DNA from: Hyphomicrobium_A sp964405975
Lineage (GTDB): Bacteria > Pseudomonadota > Alphaproteobacteria > Rhizobiales > Hyphomicrobiaceae
Length of the DNA: 13,989 nt
Direction: 5' to 3'
Assembly (NCBI GenBank): GCA_964405975.1
Contig: CAYOPW010000059.1
Location: 1 to 13,989 of the forward strand
The position numbers and the translations under genes are program-made. This document shows, piece by piece, positions 7,594 through 12,999 of this stretch (position 1 is its first letter; each line of letters begins with the position of its first letter). The notes below the pieces were generated by a model. That model was not told where the DNA came from. It searched no databases and saw only the letters and a list, made by a program, of their open reading frames with translations.

Positions 7594-8415
7594 ATGGCCA
7601 ATTTCACAACGCACATTGTTACCGGGACCATCGTCTCGGGAAGTCTTGCGACATTGACGCTGGCTGCCGATGTCATCGCACCGGAGAACCTCGTTGCGGT
7701 AACGATGGCCGGCGCGCTGGGTTCGGTGCTTCCCGATATTGACTTGAAGGATTCGCGGCCCAGCCGTGCGCTATTCGCCGGCCTGGCGGTTTTCTTCTCG
7801 TTTGCGGTTCTGTTTCAATTTGCACCCCAGTTATCGATAGTGGAGATGTGGCTCTTGTGGCTCGGCACATTTTTGTTCGTGCGCTACTGCCTGCACGGGG
7901 TCTTTCACCGGTTTGCCGTTCATCGCGGGATTTGGCACTCGGTCGTGGCCGGAATCTTCTGCGGTCTATTGACGGCCTGCATCTTCTACTACGCGCTTGG
8001 GCGCCATGACGGCGTTGCGTGGCTCGGTGCCGGATTCTTGTTCATCGGTTATTTGACCCATCTCATCCTTGACGAGATTTATTCTGTTGACGTGATGGGC
8101 AGCCGCCTCAAGGCATCGTTTGGCACTGCCATGAAGTTGGTTGACGCGCGCCATCCGGCCGCAAGTAGCATGATGGTGGCCGCTGCAGCGGCCCTGCTGC
8201 TCGTTGTGCCGACGACAAAAACATTCGTCGATGGGATATCCTCGCGCCCCTTGTGGGCTGGGCTCCATGAAAGACTACTGCCCAAGGACGATTGGTTTGG
8301 AACATTCATCGAGCAAAGCCAGATCGCCGCGTCGCCAGACGCGCACTCAGCAATGACGACGGGATCATTACCTAAATCGTCCGAGGCAGAGGCGACAAAC
8401 GCCACCACCCAATGA
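7594..8415 (+). CDS. YdjM-like membrane-bound metal-dependent hydrolase (DUF457 family)
   Basis: This 273-residue polytopic inner-membrane protein has conserved polar residues typical of the YdjM/DUF457 family. These are His7 near the N-terminus, LPDID (46-50), a His-rich stretch FHRFAVHRGIWHS (104-116) and HLILDE (156-161). These His/Asp residues are the presumed metal site, and the family is annotated as predicted metal-dependent hydrolases. In E. coli ydjM is an SOS gene, but I see no obvious LexA box here. Membrane segments lie at about 57-76, 84-98, 115-133, 141-155 and 190-206. A hydrophilic tail of about 60 residues follows. The start at 7594 is supported by GGAGG 9 bases upstream. It is convergent with the TetR gene, 40 bases apart. 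The substrate is unknown. Confidence 0.85.
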   Translation: MANFTTHIVTGTIVSGSLATLTLAADVIAPENLVAVTMAGALGSVLPDIDLKDSRPSRALFAGLAVFFSFAVLFQFAPQLSIVEMWLLWLGTFLFVRYCLHGVFHRFAVHRGIWHSVVAGIFCGLLTACIFYYALGRHDGVAWLGAGFLFIGYLTHLILDEIYSVDVMGSRLKASFGTAMKLVDARHPAASSMMVAAAAALLLVVPTTKTFVDGISSRPLWAGLHERLLPKDDWFGTFIEQSQIAASPDAHSAMTTGSLPKSSEAEATNATTQ

Positions 8416-8430
8416 TCGGGGAACCTGCAT

Positions 8431-8465
8431 CGCGCATTTGGGCCTACAGGCATTTTCAATGCGCG
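8431..8465. terminator. Candidate bidirectional hairpin between convergent YdjM-like and TetR genes
   Basis: CGCGCATT (8431-8438) is repeated inverted as AATGCGCG (8458-8465). This makes an 8-bp perfect stem with a 19-base loop that itself contains GCCT/AGGC. It lies just after the plus-strand stop and overlaps the TetR stop codon. There is no T-tract, so it is not a canonical intrinsic terminator. Confidence 0.3.
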
Positions 8466-9064
8466 TGGCGGTTCTGGAGCCCGGCTATATAGGTTGTGAC
8501 GAAGTCGCCCACCGTTTGTCCCGCCGCATGATTGGTAATTGGCGACAATTTGTCGGTGGTCGATAACGACGTAATACCATGAACGCCGGCCCACAATGTA
8601 CGCGCAGCTTGCTCCTTTTCATGCGCGTCCAAATCGTTGAGTAGCGGCGCAAGAGCATCCATGAGCGGGGCGAGAAGACTACCTAGTTTTACATGATACC
8701 AATCGGGAACTTCACGGCCGGTCGGCAAGCGGTGCTCAAGCAAGAGATTCCAAAGCTTGGGGTTTTCTTGCGTGAATTCGAGATAAGCATCTGCAAGTTG
8801 GCAAAGACGCTGTTGGGGTGTGCCATTGGAATCGACACTGCCTAAGCGGCGAGCCAGCCGGTCGAGCAGCCGCGCTTCGATCGTGAGCAGAAGTTCGTCG
8901 AGATTGTCGAAAACATTGTAGAGCGTGCCGGGCGAGTAATTGACGCGCTTGGCAATTTCGCGCGCGGACAGGCCGGTTAAGCCGTCGTGGTCAACTATGT
9001 CGGTCGCCGCCTGAACTATGAGCTCACGCAGTTCGTCATGAGTATGGATAGAGCGACGTCCCAT
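8456..9064 (-). CDS. TetR/AcrR-family transcriptional regulator with WHG-type C-terminal domain
   Basis: This 202-residue protein has an N-terminal TetR DNA-binding domain (about 11-60). It contains helix-turn-helix residues GLSAREIAKRVNYSPGTLYNVF, with the usual YNVFDNLDELL after the recognition helix. The rest is helical, and LWAGVHGITSL (157-167) marks the WHG-type C-terminal domain that forms the ligand pocket and dimer face. Regulators of this family usually repress a neighbouring or their own gene and are released by a small ligand. The ligand and targets are unknown here. It follows the minus-strand TadE-like genes at a distance of 179 bases and is convergent with the YdjM-like gene, so the likeliest target visible is itself. 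It is about 4 kb from the efflux operon, so a link to the pump is possible but unsupported. The ATG at 9064 has only a weak ribosome binding site. Confidence 0.92.
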   Translation of the reverse strand: MGRRSIHTHDELRELIVQAATDIVDHDGLTGLSAREIAKRVNYSPGTLYNVFDNLDELLLTIEARLLDRLARRLGSVDSNGTPQQRLCQLADAYLEFTQENPKLWNLLLEHRLPTGREVPDWYHVKLGSLLAPLMDALAPLLNDLDAHEKEQAARTLWAGVHGITSLSTTDKLSPITNHAAGQTVGDFVTTYIAGLQNRHAH

Positions 9065-9223
9065 CTTCGTACCCGGCGCGGAGCAATCTAGTTTGACGTC
9101 GGACGATTCCTAAGAATAGGCCGGTCTGCGCGCGCCGCAAAGCTTTCTGGGCGAAATTGGTCAAAGAAAATGAGATTTTTGAAGCCAGATGTCGGCGGGG
9201 CGCGGGGGCTGCTGGGGCGAAGG

Positions 9224-9247
9224 TTAATCGATCGCGGGGTAGATTAA
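9224..9247. repeat. Short inverted repeat at the end of the second TadE-like gene
   Basis: TTAATC (9224-9229) and GATTAA (9242-9247) form a perfect 6-bp inverted repeat with a 12-base spacer that overlaps the TAA stop. A 6-bp match is easily due to chance. Confidence 0.25.
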
Positions 9248-9867
9248 TTGCCGGTGCAGTCCAATAGACACTGGTTTCCAGCGTAATCGACACAGCTATT
9301 TCTTGGACTGTGGAACGACTTGTCGGTCCAGGTGATTTGTCCGTTGAATCCAGGGACGATATCGGTGAAAAGCGGGTTAAAGGTATAGCTGGACTCCACA
9401 ACGATGACGCTTTCGCCCTCGGCCACAACATCTGGGGGGAGGGGGTAGGAGGAACATTTTGGGGGTGCCGAATAGCCGTTATGTGAGTACGACCATTCGA
9501 CCTTTGTGTCGCTTGCATCCTCGGTCGATGCCTTCACGGAAATGATGCTAAGTTTCAACGTGCTTGGGTCGTAAGGGTGCATTGCGTGCCCGACGGACTG
9601 AAGGATGCCATCTAGCGTCGCGTTCGATTCCGCTTCCGTAGCCCCCAGCTCCTCCTCCCTGGCAACGAGATCTGCCGTCATTGCGGTTGCTATGTTGAAC
9701 TGACGGTCAATATTGATCGCTCGGCTGACCTCGACGGTGCCGAGATACAGCAAAACGAGAAGCGGAGCGAGGAAGGCAAACTCCGTGGCCGCTACGCCAT
9801 CGATGCTGCGCCACACTCGTAAGAGTGCATGCCGGCTGCGACGAGACGCATTTCTGGAAAAGACCAT
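9244..9867 (-). CDS. TadE-like minor pseudopilin of the Tad pilus
   Basis: This protein has 207 residues from the ATG at 9867, chosen because GAGGAAG lies 8 bases upstream. An ATG at 9903 adds 12 residues but has no usable site. A basic N-terminus is followed by GVAATEFAFLAPLLVLLYLGTV. Gly24 / Glu29-Phe30 match the G/xxxxEF processing motif of pseudopilins cut by a CpaA/TadV peptidase, and the hydrophobic helix (28-42) is the pilin-like membrane segment. The remaining 160 residues are a periplasmic domain of no recognised fold. The C-terminus carries three Cys close together (in the last 18 residues) plus one about 80 residues earlier, which could form disulfides. Members of this TadE/TadG group are needed for Flp pilus assembly in other bacteria. 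It is the second gene after another TadE-like gene (65 bases between them), so both are probably one transcript. Confidence 0.85.
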   Translation of the reverse strand: MVFSRNASRRSRHALLRVWRSIDGVAATEFAFLAPLLVLLYLGTVEVSRAINIDRQFNIATAMTADLVAREEELGATEAESNATLDGILQSVGHAMHPYDPSTLKLSIISVKASTEDASDTKVEWSYSHNGYSAPPKCSSYPLPPDVVAEGESVIVVESSYTFNPLFTDIVPGFNGQITWTDKSFHSPRNSCVDYAGNQCLLDCTGN

Positions 9868-9932
9868 TAACACAGCTTCCTCACGCGGTTCTTGGCTGCT
9901 CATTAAAGCGATGGTGGTGTCCTGTCGTGGAA

Positions 9933-10529
9933 TTATTCATAGGGGTGCGGCTCGATGCGGAATGCGGTTGAAGCTTGGATGACGGCAGGTCCGGATCCGT
10001 TAGCGCCCGTTCCCAGCTGCAGAATGCTGAAGGTGTTGGCGAGATCCCACTCGTAGCAGATTGTAATCAGCGCAACGAAACTGGCATCGCCCGCATATTC
10101 AGAGACGAGTTCTTCGACGCTCCCAGTAGAGTTGACCATCTCGTTGTTGCCGTCCAGACAACCCTGGGGCGTGATGTTGGCCCAACTGGCGTCGCTCTGA
10201 ATCAGCACCCGCAGCTTATTGCAATCGATCGCCGCACCGGCCTTGCTGCAAACCAACTGCCTGAAGTCGCCAATTGAGGTGCTGCTTTGTATGATTTCAC
10301 CGGTGCGAATCTTACGAGCCGCAGCCTCAACCCCATAGTTCAGCGAGTTGCTGGCGAAGAAATAGAGCGACGATCCTAAGATGCCAAAAATAAAGAAAAA
10401 GAAGGGGATCGCAACTAACGCGAATTCCAACGCGGTCGCGCCAGCGCTATCGCGGAACCAATGCGCGGCATTGCGCTTGCGACCACGCGGCGATTTTTCA
10501 GGAGGAGATGACTGGAGGACAGCCGCCAT
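9933..10529 (-). CDS. TadE-like minor pseudopilin of the Tad pilus
   Basis: This 198-residue protein has a 29-residue basic, hydrophilic leader followed by GATALEFALVAIPFFFFIFGI. Gly30 / Glu35-Phe36 match the G/xxxxEF pseudopilin motif, and the helix at about 36-58 is unusually Phe-rich (five Phe within eight residues). The periplasmic part (60-198) has four Cys, which suggests two disulfides. TadE-type pseudopilins are processed by the dedicated Tad prepilin peptidase and act in Flp pilus biogenesis at the inner membrane. The start at 10529 is supported by AGAGG 8 bases upstream. It is probably the first gene of a two-gene minus-strand unit with the TadE-like gene downstream. The assignment to TadE rather than TadF or TadG is not certain from sequence alone. 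Confidence 0.88.
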   Translation of the reverse strand: MAAVLQSSPPEKSPRGRKRNAAHWFRDSAGATALEFALVAIPFFFFIFGILGSSLYFFASNSLNYGVEAAARKIRTGEIIQSSTSIGDFRQLVCSKAGAAIDCNKLRVLIQSDASWANITPQGCLDGNNEMVNSTGSVEELVSEYAGDASFVALITICYEWDLANTFSILQLGTGANGSGPAVIQASTAFRIEPHPYE

Positions 10530-10873
10530 CTTGAATGCCTCTGACGAACACGGACTCTTTCTATTTGTTCCAATTTAGAGCCATGTCTATGAATCATCTA
10601 TTGCAGGTTTTTCAATTCGATAGCTGGGGTAAAGCAATACTTAAAGCAGCAGATAAAGTTGACTGCATCGGCGAGTTCCAACCGTCCGAGCAGGAGTCTT
10701 CGGGGATTCTTAGTCGTGAAGTCTGTAAAGGCTTAGGGTGCGAGTTTGACCCTGGCCCCGCACGCACCCATTGGCATCGCAATGCCGGCACCCAGCACAA
10801 GTGAACGTTTATGATCGTCGCGCGTGTTTAGATTGCGCGCCGTTCAGGCACCGCTATTGCAGAACTAACTTGC
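10530..10873. other. Intergenic region upstream of the TadE-like genes (344 bp)
   Basis: No recognisable gene is present. An antisense frame of 89 codons (10535-10804, plus strand) exists, but its product resembles nothing I know and it has no good ribosome binding site. The region is AT-richer than its neighbours in 10550-10670 and holds a near-consensus CtrA-type site at 10630-10644. Confidence 0.6.
10630..10644 (-). promoter_or_regulatory. Candidate CtrA-type binding site upstream of the first TadE-like gene
   Basis: On the minus strand this reads TTAA, 7 bases, TTTA: one mismatch from the alphaproteobacterial CtrA consensus TTAA-N7-TTAA. It lies about 100 bases upstream of the start at 10529. 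A single match of this quality is weak evidence. Confidence 0.25.
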
Positions 10874-11437
10874 CTATTCCTCGGCACCTGACTGCGGGGT
10901 GGCGCTAACGTCACCCGTTGAGAACCTGTGCTTCTTCTGCGATTGCTTGTTGACGCTCTCAAAGAACGGGACAGTATCGCCAATCGTCATTGTCGGGGCG
11001 CAAGTGGGCGTGCAGGTATACGATTCGCGCGTGCTGCCCTTAAGCAAGGTCACGACTTTCTGATTGTCGCGTTCAACAAGAATGCGCTGGTCTTGAATTA
11101 CGTTGCGGTCGGCATCTAGGGCAATGACGTTCGTAACGCCAAACGTTTTTCCTGTGACGACCAGCAAGTTGGTCCCTTGAATAGCAACGTCGGCAATCGA
11201 TGGGTTGCCAACGATAACGTCTGCGGCGGGACGGGGTAGACGAATGAGTTGCGCCTGATCATAACGAACGACCAGGTCTGTGGCGGAGCTTGGCAGGATG
11301 CTCAGAATGAGAAACGTACCCGCGCTTGCTGCGGTGGCGACCGCTTTGACGCAGGCAGAAGGCGAAACGTATCTAGGCAGCATGTGGCGGGCCATTGTTT
11401 CCGGGGTGGCTTCGAGCATTAGGTTCTCGTCACTCAC
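10874..11437 (-). CDS. Orphan pilus assembly protein with CpaC/RcpA-type N-terminal domain (T2SS-T3SS pil_N)
   Basis: This 187-residue exported protein has a hydrophobic signal segment at about 28-52, with likely cleavage near SSA/TD. The next 75 residues (LVVRYDQAQLIRLPRPAADV ... NPSIADVAI ... VTGKTFGVTNVIALDADRNVI) match the N-terminal domain that precedes the secretin pore in CpaC/RcpA proteins. Here there is no secretin domain. The protein ends after a Cys pair, YTCTPTCAPTM (140-150), and a basic, Gln/Lys-rich tail. It therefore probably works in the periplasm as a Tad accessory factor; that role is inferred. The GTG at 11437 gives the longest frame but its GAGG is only 2 bases away. ATG at 11419 or 11395 are good alternatives, and 11395 gives the most normal signal peptide. 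It is divergent from flp and precedes the TadE-like genes by 344 bases. Confidence 0.85.
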   Translation of the reverse strand: MSDENLMLEATPETMARHMLPRYVSPSACVKAVATAASAGTFLILSILPSSATDLVVRYDQAQLIRLPRPAADVIVGNPSIADVAIQGTNLLVVTGKTFGVTNVIALDADRNVIQDQRILVERDNQKVVTLLKGSTRESYTCTPTCAPTMTIGDTVPFFESVNKQSQKKHRFSTGDVSATPQSGAEE

Positions 11438-11496
11438 TACCTCAGGAAAGGGTTAAAGAAGTGCAAAGGGAGCCCATTTGATCGGCGTTTCCTTTA

Positions 11497-11518
11497 CCGT
11501 TTCGGCAGCGCGAAACGG
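11497..11518. repeat. Perfect 8-bp inverted repeat upstream of the orphan CpaC-N gene
   Basis: CCGTTTCG (11497-11504), 6-base spacer, CGAAACGG (11511-11518). A further GTTTC half-element lies 12 bases upstream (11488-11492). It is 60 bases from the GTG at 11437 and could be an operator or a 5'-leader hairpin. Confidence 0.45.
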
Positions 11519-11749
11519 CGCGAACTTCTACGGGTCCGGCTACAGCGGCAGGTCGCCGGCCGTGAATACGTCGGACGTTTAATGTGTTGTGGCGTTGTGT
11601 GCTGATAGTGCTTAGTCAGATTGAGGTTTGACTCATGCCGTCTTAAATACATCGCGAGCAATGCGTGCGGCGATAGACGTAAATGTCCGACGAAGAAGTA
11701 GAAAGTTAATTAGAAAATGCGGTTTGCTGTTCGGTGACGGGGAAAGATC

Positions 11750-11776
11750 GCAAGTATTTTTCGTAATTATACTTGC
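11750..11776. repeat. Perfect 8-bp spaced inverted repeat upstream of flp
   Basis: GCAAGTAT (11750-11757), 11-base spacer, ATACTTGC (11769-11776). The half-sites repeat at 19 bases, close to two helical turns, as expected for a dimeric regulator. It is about 200 bases upstream of the flp start. Confidence 0.45.
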
Positions 11777-11820
11777 CTCCGGCAATGGTTTATTGGATCC
11801 CTCAATTGATGTTTGAAATA

Positions 11821-11835
11821 TTAATAGCATGTTAG
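11821..11835 (+). promoter_or_regulatory. Candidate CtrA-type binding site upstream of flp
   Basis: TTAA, 7 bases, TTAG: one mismatch from TTAA-N7-TTAA. It lies 141 bases before the flp start. In Caulobacter the Flp-type pilin gene pilA is activated by CtrA, which makes the position meaningful, but the match alone is weak. Confidence 0.3.
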
Positions 11836-11976
11836 GGTGTCGTATTGAAGAAGTTGTGGCGCTTTACCTGGGTTTAATACCTGATCGAGTAGTCTCCAAC
11901 CTGTTTAGCGACGCGATTTCTGTTGCGCCGATGAACGCAATCAAATGCAATAAATCTCAATTGGGAGAGTGCTCTT

Positions 11977-12153
11977 ATGAAGACCATTGTATCGCGTTTC
12001 CTGAAGGACGAGTCTGGTGTTACCGCCATTGAGTATGGCCTGATCGCCGCCCTCGTGGCCGTCGGCATCATCGCAGCCCTCAACGCTTTGGGCGCATCGC
12101 TGACCGGCATCTTCACGACCGTTTCAGCTGAGCTCGACGGCGCCCAGGGCTAA
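11977..12153 (+). CDS. flp: Flp-family type IVb major pilin
   Basis: This 58-residue precursor starts at ATG 11977 with GGGAG 9 bases upstream. It reads MKTIVSRFLKDESG, then VTAIEYGLIAALVAVGI and a short tail ending AELDGAQG. Gly14 is the cleavage site, and Glu19-Tyr20 give the Flp signature G/xxxxEY. The hydrophobic helix (about 18-45) packs into the pilus core. The mature pilin would be only about 44 residues, which is normal for Flp subunits. It is the structural subunit of the Tad pilus used for surface attachment and is processed by the prepilin peptidase CpaA encoded next. It is the first gene of the plus-strand arm, with a long AT-rich leader region upstream and a strong hairpin downstream. 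This arrangement suits a highly expressed pilin with weaker read-through into the assembly genes. The pilA/flp naming varies between species. Confidence 0.95.
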   Translation: MKTIVSRFLKDESGVTAIEYGLIAALVAVGIIAALNALGASLTGIFTTVSAELDGAQG

Positions 12154-12162
12154 TTAGCCTGG
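12144..12162 (+). terminator. Palindrome across the flp stop codon
   Basis: CCAGGGC (12144-12150), TAATTA, GCCTGG (12157-12162): a 6-bp stem with one bulged G and a TAATTA loop that contains the stop codon, followed by TTT. It may pause or stabilise the flp message end; it is too weak to be called a clear terminator. Confidence 0.25.
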
Positions 12163-12220
12163 TTTGCCGACGTCCGGTTTTATCTCTTGCGGTCTCGCGT
12201 GAGGTCAAACTGGCAAAGAA

Positions 12221-12259
12221 GATGGGCCACTTGGCGCTCCAGCGCCAAGTGGCCCCATC
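12221..12259 (+). terminator. Long hairpin between flp and cpaA (attenuator or mRNA 3'-end stabiliser)
   Basis: GATGGGCCACTTGGCGC (12221-12237) pairs with GCGCCAAGTGGCCCCATC (12242-12259) around a TCCA loop, giving 17 base pairs with a single bulged C. No T-tract follows on the plus strand, so it is not a textbook intrinsic terminator. It lies 68 bases after the flp stop and 88 bases before cpaA. Confidence 0.6.
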
Positions 12260-12347
12260 CATAAGAGGTTCGTAAAGCCTATGGGCTTACGCTCTACTTG
12301 CGGGAGGCCAGCTCTCGAGCGCGCAACGAACTCCGGGGGTTACTAAC

Positions 12348-12857
12348 GTGCTGGAACACCTCTTGATCATGGTCTTTCCTTTCGCCATGGCGTTTGCAGC
12401 GGCGATGGACCTTCAGACGTTGACGATCCCCAATAGCGTATCTGTCGTTTTAATCGGAGCATTCCTTGCCGCAGCCCTGATCGCCGGTCTCTCCTGGCAG
12501 GACATTCTGGTGCATCTCGCCACCGGCTCCGTCATGCTTCTTGTGGGCATCTTCATGTTTTCCATGGGCTGGCTTGGCGGCGGCGACGCCAAACTGCTGG
12601 CGGCCGGTACGTTCTGGATCGGGTTCGATCATTTGGCGCCGTTCTTGTTCTACGTCGTGATGGCCGGCGGCTTGCTGTCGCTCATAATCCTTGCCTATCG
12701 CCGGTCCCCGGCCGGTACAATGCTTGCTGCCCATTTGCCGGGCTGGGCCGAGAGGCTGCACACCGACGGTAGCGGTATCCCGTATGGAATCGCGATTGCC
12801 GCAAGCGGACTGATTGTCTTCCCATCTACCAAGCTTTTCGCGCTGCTCGCGGCGTAG
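12348..12857 (+). CDS. cpaA: Tad prepilin peptidase (CpaA/TadV, A24 family)
   Basis: This 169-residue polytopic membrane aspartic protease removes the leader from Flp pilin and the TadE-type pseudopilins. The two catalytic aspartates are visible: Asp21 in AMDLQTLTIPN, just after the first helix, and Asp80 in the family motif GGGDAKLL (77-84). About five membrane segments are present (about 4-20, 31-47, 56-73, 95-113, 146-166). Its length and the lack of the extra N-terminal methylase domain fit the short CpaA/TadV type rather than PilD. The start is GTG 12348 with GGGGG 8 bases upstream; an ATG at codon 8 is possible but would cut the first helix. It follows flp after a hairpin and precedes cpaB, the standard Tad order. 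Confidence 0.93.
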   Translation: MLEHLLIMVFPFAMAFAAAMDLQTLTIPNSVSVVLIGAFLAAALIAGLSWQDILVHLATGSVMLLVGIFMFSMGWLGGGDAKLLAAGTFWIGFDHLAPFLFYVVMAGGLLSLIILAYRRSPAGTMLAAHLPGWAERLHTDGSGIPYGIAIAASGLIVFPSTKLFALLAA

Positions 12858-12915
12858 TTCGCCTCCTGCGGCTCCCCGTCGCGCCGCCTCCCCAAGCATC
12901 AATCTGCAACGCTGA

Positions 12916-12930
12916 TTAACCTCACGTTGA
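12916..12930 (+). promoter_or_regulatory. Candidate CtrA-type binding site upstream of cpaB
   Basis: TTAA (12916-12919), 7 bases beginning CC, TTGA (12927-12930): one mismatch from TTAA-N7-TTAA, with the TTAACC left half that many CtrA sites show. It lies 70 bases before the cpaB start. Confidence 0.25.
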
Positions 12931-12999
12931 CGATTGTCGATCAGACTACGTCCGAATCTTAGGTTGAACACCGCAGGGTCGAAAGGGCCTTTCTGCGCG

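Larger units (their letters stand above)
11438..11976. other. Divergent regulatory region between the two arms of the Tad locus (539 bp)
   Basis: No gene is supported: open frames here are short and lack family resemblance. The right two thirds (about 11580-11960) are clearly AT-richer than the genes. It contains two perfect 8-bp inverted repeats (11497-11518 and 11750-11776), a near-consensus CtrA-type site (11821-11835) and a TTAACC half-site on the minus strand (11451-11456), and must hold the flp promoter and the promoter of the orphan CpaC-N gene. No confident -35/-10 boxes were found. Confidence 0.7.

Noticed and set aside
9096..9120. Inverted repeat ATTC-N4-GAAT (9106-9117) and GACGTC upstream of the TetR gene as an auto-operator
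   Set aside because: The repeat arms are only 4 bases long, far below what a TetR operator usually shows; the shared 10-mer ACGTCGGACG at 9096 and 11568 is also within chance for a 14-kb window.
10535..10804. Plus-strand frame of 89 codons in the gap upstream of the TadE-like genes
   Set aside because: It has no recognisable domain, no good ribosome binding site and an unconvincing composition; it lies antisense between two minus-strand genes in probable regulatory DNA.
12858..12999. TTGACG at 12926 as the -35 box of a cpaB promoter
   Set aside because: No acceptable -10 box lies 16-18 bases downstream.
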